From positions 26,350,413 through 26,414,412 of the forward strand of contig NC_090261.1 in the NCBI RefSeq assembly GCF_037325665.1: a stretch of DNA of 64,000 nucleotides, written 5' to 3'. Position 1 is the first letter of the stretch; every line of letters begins with the position of its first letter. Positions 33,756-64,000 of this stretch are shown here, in pieces. Origin of the DNA: Littorina saxatilis. Lineage: Eukaryota > Mollusca > Gastropoda > Littorinimorpha > Littorinidae. Made by a program: the position numbers and the translations under genes. The notes beneath the pieces were generated by a model. It worked only from the letters and a program-made list of their open reading frames with translations. It had not been told where the DNA came from and did no database searches.

Positions 33756-36700
33756 GTTAACATTCCAAAAGAACAAACATCAAATGTTCATTGTGAATAT
33801 GCTCTGGTCCCAGAAAAGATTCAGAAAAAATAGAAAACAAAAGCATAACAAAATAACTATAATTTTAGTAAATGGCGACACTCTTCTGATGTTGGTCTGC
33901 TGCATTAATATTTACTGGGTAATAAAATTTCTTACTTTGTTTTAGTTTTGTTTACCAAAAAACTTAGAAAACTCGTATGTGTCAAAAACAAGGTAATACC
34001 TTGTTCAACTCAAAACAGCTGAGCTAAAACTAAAATGGAAAAAAGTACATTGATTTTAAATCCATCGTTAATGACACTGTATCATTAGCAGGACCAACGT
34101 TTTTTGTAAAAATGCATCCCTGGAAAAAAAAACTACCTCTAACTCTAAGGAAAATGTTGCAACTGATGTAAGTTGGGCAACAGTTACAACATTGACAATT
34201 CCATGAAGTGGTCCCTCAAAGGGAGAACATTTCAAAATAGAATATTTAATTATCAACCCTCTGAGGTTTTGAGTTTTTAATCAAAGGGTTTTAAAAATAA
34301 TTCAGTGATAGTTCAGAAAATAGTCTTGAAATAGAAGACCAAATAAAATTCAAAAACATATGACATTCTCTGGAAGCCTTTCGCAATGTCCCAAAGAAGA
34401 GTCAAACTTTGCACAAGTAATCTGAACAAACAAAACTTTGCACAACTTTTACATTCACTATCATTGTGAAAGAATATTCAAAGGAAGTGCAAGAGCAAAT
34501 AATTCTGCTAGATACTAGCATAAGCTTTAATTGGAATAAACAAACGTAACATATAAAAAAAAAATGCATTTCAATTCAAGATTCAATATCAACCCAAAAC
34601 AAAAGTTACAGGAACATATCACAGATTGTCTCAGAGCAGTTATTTGCAAATCCCAATGAAAATCAATAAAAAAAAAACAACCTCAGGACAAGTACACCTA
34701 ATGGAAAAAACAAGAACAAAAAAGAAAATGACCAACAACAAAAAACAAGAATTTACTGCCTTTGTATCATCAAAAATAACTCTAGTTAGCTGAAACCTGA
34801 ATGTGCTGGGCCTGTTCTGATCAATACTGTGTCTACAACAGTTTGGCAATGTGCCAAAGCCCGTCCATTTAACAAGATGCAAAAGTCAACTAGTTGCCAG
34901 CAATATTAGTTTGGTGAAAATTATACTGCATAAGGTAACATATCAGCCGTAGCTTGGTTAAGAACAGTGCCAAATACTTCTTCACCATCATAAAAAAGAT
35001 GACTACATTACTAAAACGTACAAACTTTGCTGTTAGTCGCTCTGCTGTGTACTTGTTGGGTTCAAGCTAAACTTTTGTTCTTTTCAATATCTGGAGCTTA
35101 AGGAAAGAGGTAAGTCCTTTGAAAACATACCAAATTCAGGTGGAAAGTTTGTACTCTTAAAGGAAGGAAATTTGAGTGTAATGAGTATCTGTGTTTTTTT
35201 CTCAAGGCACAGTATGTAATTTAATGGGTGGGGGAGGTGTCTCAAACAATAGCTTTGGAAGCATAGAGGTCTGTGTTACAATTTTGAACAGAATGATTCT
35301 CTCCTACCAAATACTGACTATACCTCATAACTACAGCAAAAAATACTGTGATGGAATAAAGACAACTAGTGGAAGATGCTAAACAGGGACATTCTGAACT
35401 ACATAGTTAGTTAACTGTTGCTTTTAGGGTCCAGCGGACCGTTTAGGCCAAATCAGGACCCCTTCAACTACATAAATTTGGCTTCAATTTGAATGACACA
35501 AAACTTGGAGGGGGTGGAAAACAGGTAGAAGAAAAAGAAAAACATGCAGGACGGGATAAAATGGAAGCAGCAGTGAAGGTTATTGCTTATTTCCCCTTTA
35601 GAGGCAGATTACAGCTGCCTTTGATCCGAATGTTGAATTGTGATAGGAAAGATGATGGGAGGTGGACAACATGGAACACTGTTGCTAGTGGCCATGGGTG
35701 AATGCCCTTGGTGGTGACTGCATTTTGATTCTCTGGGATGATCAGACACATTAGTGCACATTGGTAGTACACCGTATTTACAAAACAAATGCATACAGTT
35801 GAATACTTCTGGGATTCCCAAATGGTTGTACGTGTACTGTAATGATTTAACATTGAGAATTTCTTCAATCATGTACATCATGGCAAAGAAAGCAGTTTCC
35901 TTGAGTAAATTGTGTATTTGCACATGTATAACCTCAAATCTAAAGAAAAAAGTCCAGATAAATAAAACTGCGAACATTGTCAAGAAAAGAAAAAACACAG
36001 CTCAAAATTAAAAAACACAAGTAACAAGGAATGTCATACAACTCATTGGCAACAGTATCCGTAAACACACATTTCAATTTTGCGATGAAAATATATTCAA
36101 CTGCACCATCATCCCCTGGCGCAGAAAATTACTTGGACATATTTTGACAGTTTTTTTTGTAAAACGACAGTTACCAAACAAATGGTATGAGCAAAGGCTT
36201 GGGCAGCAGTACAGGGTCTAAAACACTTCAGCAGCTTCAAACTAGAGTATGGATAGGGTTGTATGGACAAAAGAACAAAATAAATTGTTTCCTTCACAGT
36301 GTTAGCAAAACTGAAAAACTGAAATAAATAAAAATCAAACTCAACCTGATGGCAGAACAAAATCCAGGATGTAAAACAATCAAATTTGGATCTTAAACAA
36401 AAACAAGTAAACACCACAAAGGCGTAGTACATACTACACGCCTCTGAACTATATATGCTGTTCTAGGCCAATCTCTTGAACATGAAGTTCAAACAAAATT
36501 AACCGACTGTTTTTAATTATTTCCCATTAACCATGTTCTTGTGTGTGCAGAAGGCCATGTAAAGGGAACAAATATACTGAGCTCAAAGACTCTTAGTATC
36601 TCACTGAAGGGTTCTCAGGTGTAACCCAACAGACTGAGCATGACTTACTACACTGCACTGAGTTTCTGGTTTACTACCTGAAAATATAAACAGCTTAGAG

Positions 36701-37459
36701 CTTTTGCAAGGACATTTTAAGAATCGTACAAATTACTGCTGAAGTTAGGTAGGTTGGCTCGCTAACTTGCTAGTCTAGTATTAATGAAATAATGGATTTC
36801 AAAAACGAACTGCAATACAGAAAAGGGAACAAATCATCGCTTTTAACAGATAGCAGGCATGTTATAAAAAAAAAATCAGATAAACCAAAACTGAGGTATG
36901 TGAAATGTCCACAACTTAAAACAGAAACAACATTGGTAATCAGCATCTGAATAAAAAAAAAAACCAATATTTTCTAAAAAAGCAGACTGGAATCCACCAT
37001 TTGTGAATCAGAAAGGAATTCCAGAAATCTTGTGCCCTATATGAGGCTTCAGATTTGCGCTTGGAATTCTTCAGAAAGCAAAGCTCTATGCATGAAACAC
37101 ACCAGAGAATCATTTTCTAGCTGCACGTTTACCACCATTACCCCACTTTTTATTATCCACCCGTGTTCTTATCTATAATATATATTCCCATATACACAAC
37201 GTATCTAATGTATGTATAGCTTGCCTAGCAAAACAAGCACGAAATCACTCATCCTTCATAAAAAATCACTTATTCCAGCTTTAAAACAGTGTTAACTGCT
37301 ATTTGCTTTAATTTTCCACGTTCAAACACTTCTGTTTTGTCACCTCTCTGTACATGTGGGTACATTACAGATATATAACCACTGTCTATACATACGATGG
37401 TATATTACAAAATTGTTGAAGCCTTGTCCGAAAGATGCATCCCCGAACGCAACTTTTCG
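33756..37459. other. repeat-poor AT-rich tail-to-tail interval, probable ITPK1 3' UTR
   Basis: AT-rich DNA without recognisable transposons, directly downstream of the ITPK1 stop. The lack of insertions over 3.7 kb, against a dense background, suggests constraint or a long 3' UTR. One candidate polyadenylation signal AATAAA on the - strand lies at 37154-37149, about 305 nt after the stop; others are possible further on. No open frame here has family features. Confidence 0.45.
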
Positions 37460-61185
<23,726 letters not shown>

Positions 61186-62530
61186 CGTCAACTTGTGATG
61201 GTCCTTTTACCTTGAACTACGTCTGTCAACATCGCATAGCTGACTAACTTCGACCGCAATCTACACAAGACTGGTTTACTCCAAACCTACCGCTGGTAAA
61301 CACAGGCAAGTCCCCGCGCACGCGCAACTTGACATATATGTATTTTAGCTCCGCACTCACTTTCGTCGTCTGCAATCCCACAGTTCCTCTTTTTGTCAAT
61401 TAAGCTTATTCAGTGAGGATTTGTGTGAAGAAGATTATTATTTTCTGATTTCCTTTCATTTTGTCGAAGTTTGTCCCAGGAAATGTCTTCGATGGCATGG
61501 TTGTATTTTTCAAAACCAAAGAAAAAAATCTGACGTTTCTTTTACATTTTTGTTGTTTAACAATTCGTAGCTGATATCACGATTATTTGTGATGGTAACT
61601 TTTATTTTTTTATTTTTTGTTTTAGTTTTATAATTTTTGGGTGTCCACTTGACAAAGTTTGTGTGTCGAGTGCGCACCTGCTGTCATGGCCGCGCGCACC
61701 TGACTTTGATCCACGAACTCACTTAGTTTTTTTTATTTTCGACGGTTTCCTTCAAGAGCTGCTCTTACTGATGAGTGTAGGTATTGCACCGTTTAGTTTT
61801 AAATGAAATTAAGGTTATAGATAAGTTTATAAATAAGAAAAGTGAAGTTTATAGAACGTTTAGTTATAGAACAAATAAAGTTTAAACATTCACGAGAATG
61901 ACTGAATGTCTTGTTTTGTTTTGTTTTTTTATTTTTATTCTTGATTTTGGAACGTTAGCATTCTATTTGTTTGGGATTTTTATTTGTTAATAAATTCAGC
62001 TTGATGTTATTGGTGTTATTTTATTTGAATACAAATATTCTTGCAACTTTTAAATCATTTAGGGTTTGAGGTTAATAATAATAATACATATAGGCCTACA
62101 TGTATAATATAATAATAATGATAGCTTCATTTGAAATGTGTACTGCACCTTTTGTCCTTATAGTTACACTTTAACGCTGTTTTACTGTTAGAACTACATG
62201 TATTACCTTCACTCAGATCAATATAGGTCCCTGCTCAGATACACCAAACTGGACCCAGCTCACAGCATGTGATGATGTGTTCACAATGTTGCCTGTTACT
62301 GTTAGTGTTAGTGTTACCAGTGCAAGTGTGTGTGTGAGCGCATGCTTTTGCATGCATACATTAAAATTGCGTGTGACTATATGATACGGTGTCCTCTTAC
62401 AATTTTCATGAGTCATCGTTTTTAAATGGATGGGGCCCTGGCTGCTTCAGTCACGATCTCCCTTCCATGTACCTTCTGCAGGCCTGAGCTGCTGCTAGAC
62501 AATATCGTCGCTGTAATTCAAAAACCTCGT
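61186..62530. promoter_or_regulatory. ITPK1 5' UTR and upstream region
   Basis: The first 150-250 bases upstream of the ATG are less AT-rich and include a GC-rich GCGCACGCGC run near 61320 and another CGCGCGCACC near 61690. This is where the transcription start is expected. Beyond about 61730 the DNA is AT-rich with no exon seen. No TATA box can be assigned with confidence. Confidence 0.4.
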
Positions 62531-62895
62531 ACAGACCTGGGAACCCATACAATTTCGCTGTATTTTGTACGCATAATTGTCTAGAATACAAGCAGTACGG
62601 TCAGTGTAAAACAAATACGACGAGAAAAATGCCTGGACAACTTTTCCTTATAAGCTCATCCCAAAGCCGTTCCAGTATTTTGACACATGATTACAGTTTT
62701 TGTCAGTAAACATTGAAAGAAGCAATTGTTTTAAACGTATTGGTAAACTTAATCGACGGTGCAACGGACGCGTGTGAAACATGTTTGGATCACAGATGTT
62801 CAAAATAATGCTGTGTGGAGTACGCTCATTTTTCTGAAAATACTCCAAGTTTGTTTGAGAATACTCCAAGTGCGAAACAAGGGTTCCCAGGTCTG
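62531..62895. mobile_element. MITE upstream of ITPK1
   Basis: Ends ACAGACCTGGGAACCC and GGGTTCCCAGGTCTG are inverted repeats bounding about 365 bp of non-coding DNA. Confidence 0.85.
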
Positions 62896-62914
62896 CTCGT
62901 ATCTCAATTTTTCA

Positions 62915-63350
62915 TATTTGAGACAATGACAAAAGGTGACGTTTTCATGTCAGTATGTCCCAAATGACATCACCAGTACATTTTTCATTCTATCTAATCT
63001 GTTTTCGTTCTGTTTTTTCTAATAACATGCGTTAACAATTGATTGCCAACTGGAATGGAAGAGCACAAAAAGTGTAACTTGATATGTAGTTTCTCTAGAG
63101 GGAAAAACATCTTCCACTTTCATGTCAGTGTGTCCCATGTAACATACATTTGCCAAACAGCTATGTGTAAGTAGATTATTTGTTAGTGGTATAGAAAATA
63201 CTGATCAACAATCAAAGTCAGTTTTCACATTCATTTTCTACCTATTTCTTATTTGTTTATTCTTTTGGCAATGGTGAAATGTCAGCAATCGTGTGTCATT
63301 CGGGACAGTAGACATGACACCTGACCTTTTGTCACTGTCTCATTTTGGGA
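62915..63350. mobile_element. MITE with long imperfect terminal repeats
   Basis: Left TTTGAGACAATGACAAAAGG, then CATGTCAGTATGTCCCAAAT, pair with right CATTCGGGACAGTAGACATG, then CCTTTTGTCACTGTCTCATT. Arms of about 55 bp enclose an AT-rich core. Confidence 0.75.
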
Positions 63351-64000
63351 AAAAACAAAAGAAAAAAAATGTGAAAAACCACTGCTTCAAATATAACTCC
63401 AATTCATGGTTTAATATTTTCTTTAAAACAGTGCAATACCATTCTTAATATGTGTTAATGTCTGTTATTAATGATATTCCATTCAATTGAAAAAAATATT
63501 GAGATATAGGAGGTTTTTTTTATCCAAAGGAGTCATCCAGAAGTGGTATATAATATATATATACGAAGGTTTTTTATGCAAGCTAAAAATACAACAGCAT
63601 GGACCCCGTATCTTTCATATTATGACATAGTTTCCGTCAAAGTGTGGCACAAAAACCTCGTAAATTTAACTTGAGCGGGTTTTGTTTTGTTGCTCACTTC
63701 AAAGAAATGAAGATATGAGTTTTCTTCTCAAGAACTTTTCTTCACTTTAGAAAGCAGTTGGGGCTACGAGCTTTTATCACCACGCAGACAACATAATAAG
63801 GAAGCTTACTTTTGTTTTATTTCCAAAACCTTAAAATTGAGATACCAGGTTTGTAAATTACACAGCAACGATATATTGATTCCAAGGTTTCATTCTTTCT
63901 CTGATCTACTTACAGTTACACCTTCTCTTTTTACCGATAGGCCATACTAGGGACATGTGGAAGAAGTAAGTTGTTTCTCTGGAAATCATAGAATGGTAGT
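63351..64000. other. AT-rich right edge, no gene recognised
   Basis: Nothing with family features. A short segment at about 63941-63967 has AG before and GTAAGT after it, but nothing else supports an exon. Confidence 0.4.

Noticed and set aside
63941-63967. Short exon-like segment between AG and GTAAGT
   Set aside because: Only about 25 nt, with no coding or homology support and no neighbouring exon in the window.

Overview
The window is animal nuclear DNA, most likely from a mollusc and probably a marine gastropod. The genes are intron-rich with short coding exons and GT-AG introns, and the DNA between exons is packed with tRNA-headed SINEs, MITEs, DIRS-type retroelements, LINE pieces and long (GA)n/(CA)n arrays. 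The species call is inference from repeat style and protein similarity; the gene calls rest on reading frames, splice sites and family motifs.

Two host genes can be read end to end and face each other tail to tail. (1) A profilin gene on the + strand (exons 5533-5569, 8282-8379, 10812-10951, 30813-30960) encodes 140 aa. Its third intron is about 19.9 kb because three DIRS-like retroelements lie in it head to tail (about 11421-17060, 17061-22980, 22981-30635). (2) An inositol-tetrakisphosphate 1-kinase gene (ITPK1-like) on the - strand has ten coding exons from 61185 down to 37460 and encodes 426 aa. A possible third gene starts on the - strand at 4973, head to head with profilin, as a 22-nt first coding exon with a good start context and a GT donor; its later exons were not found.

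Layout: 1-4530 holds a - strand LINE split by a TTAA-flanked DNA transposon, then a (GA)n tract. 4974-5532 is a putative bidirectional promoter. 5570-8281 (profilin intron 1) holds two MITEs, a long hairpin and a tandem repeat. 8380-10811 (intron 2) holds three copies of one interspersed repeat. 10952-30812 (intron 3) is the DIRS array, itself hit by two SINEs and a solo LTR. 30961-37459 is the tail-to-tail interval, with a decayed second copy of the last profilin exon, two SINEs and a MITE. 37460-61185 is ITPK1, whose introns carry a 47-bp minisatellite built from a tRNA-like box A, MITEs, SINEs, a complete-looking Tc1-like transposon and an internally deleted LINE. 61186-64000 is ITPK1 upstream DNA with two MITEs and no recognisable gene.

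The two genes have unrelated functions: profilin binds actin and phosphoinositides, while ITPK1 phosphorylates soluble inositol phosphates. I see no sign of joint regulation. The most unusual material is the DIRS tandem array, the transposon-borne paired nuclear-receptor-like DR1 motifs in ITPK1, the box A minisatellite and the duplicated profilin terminal exon.
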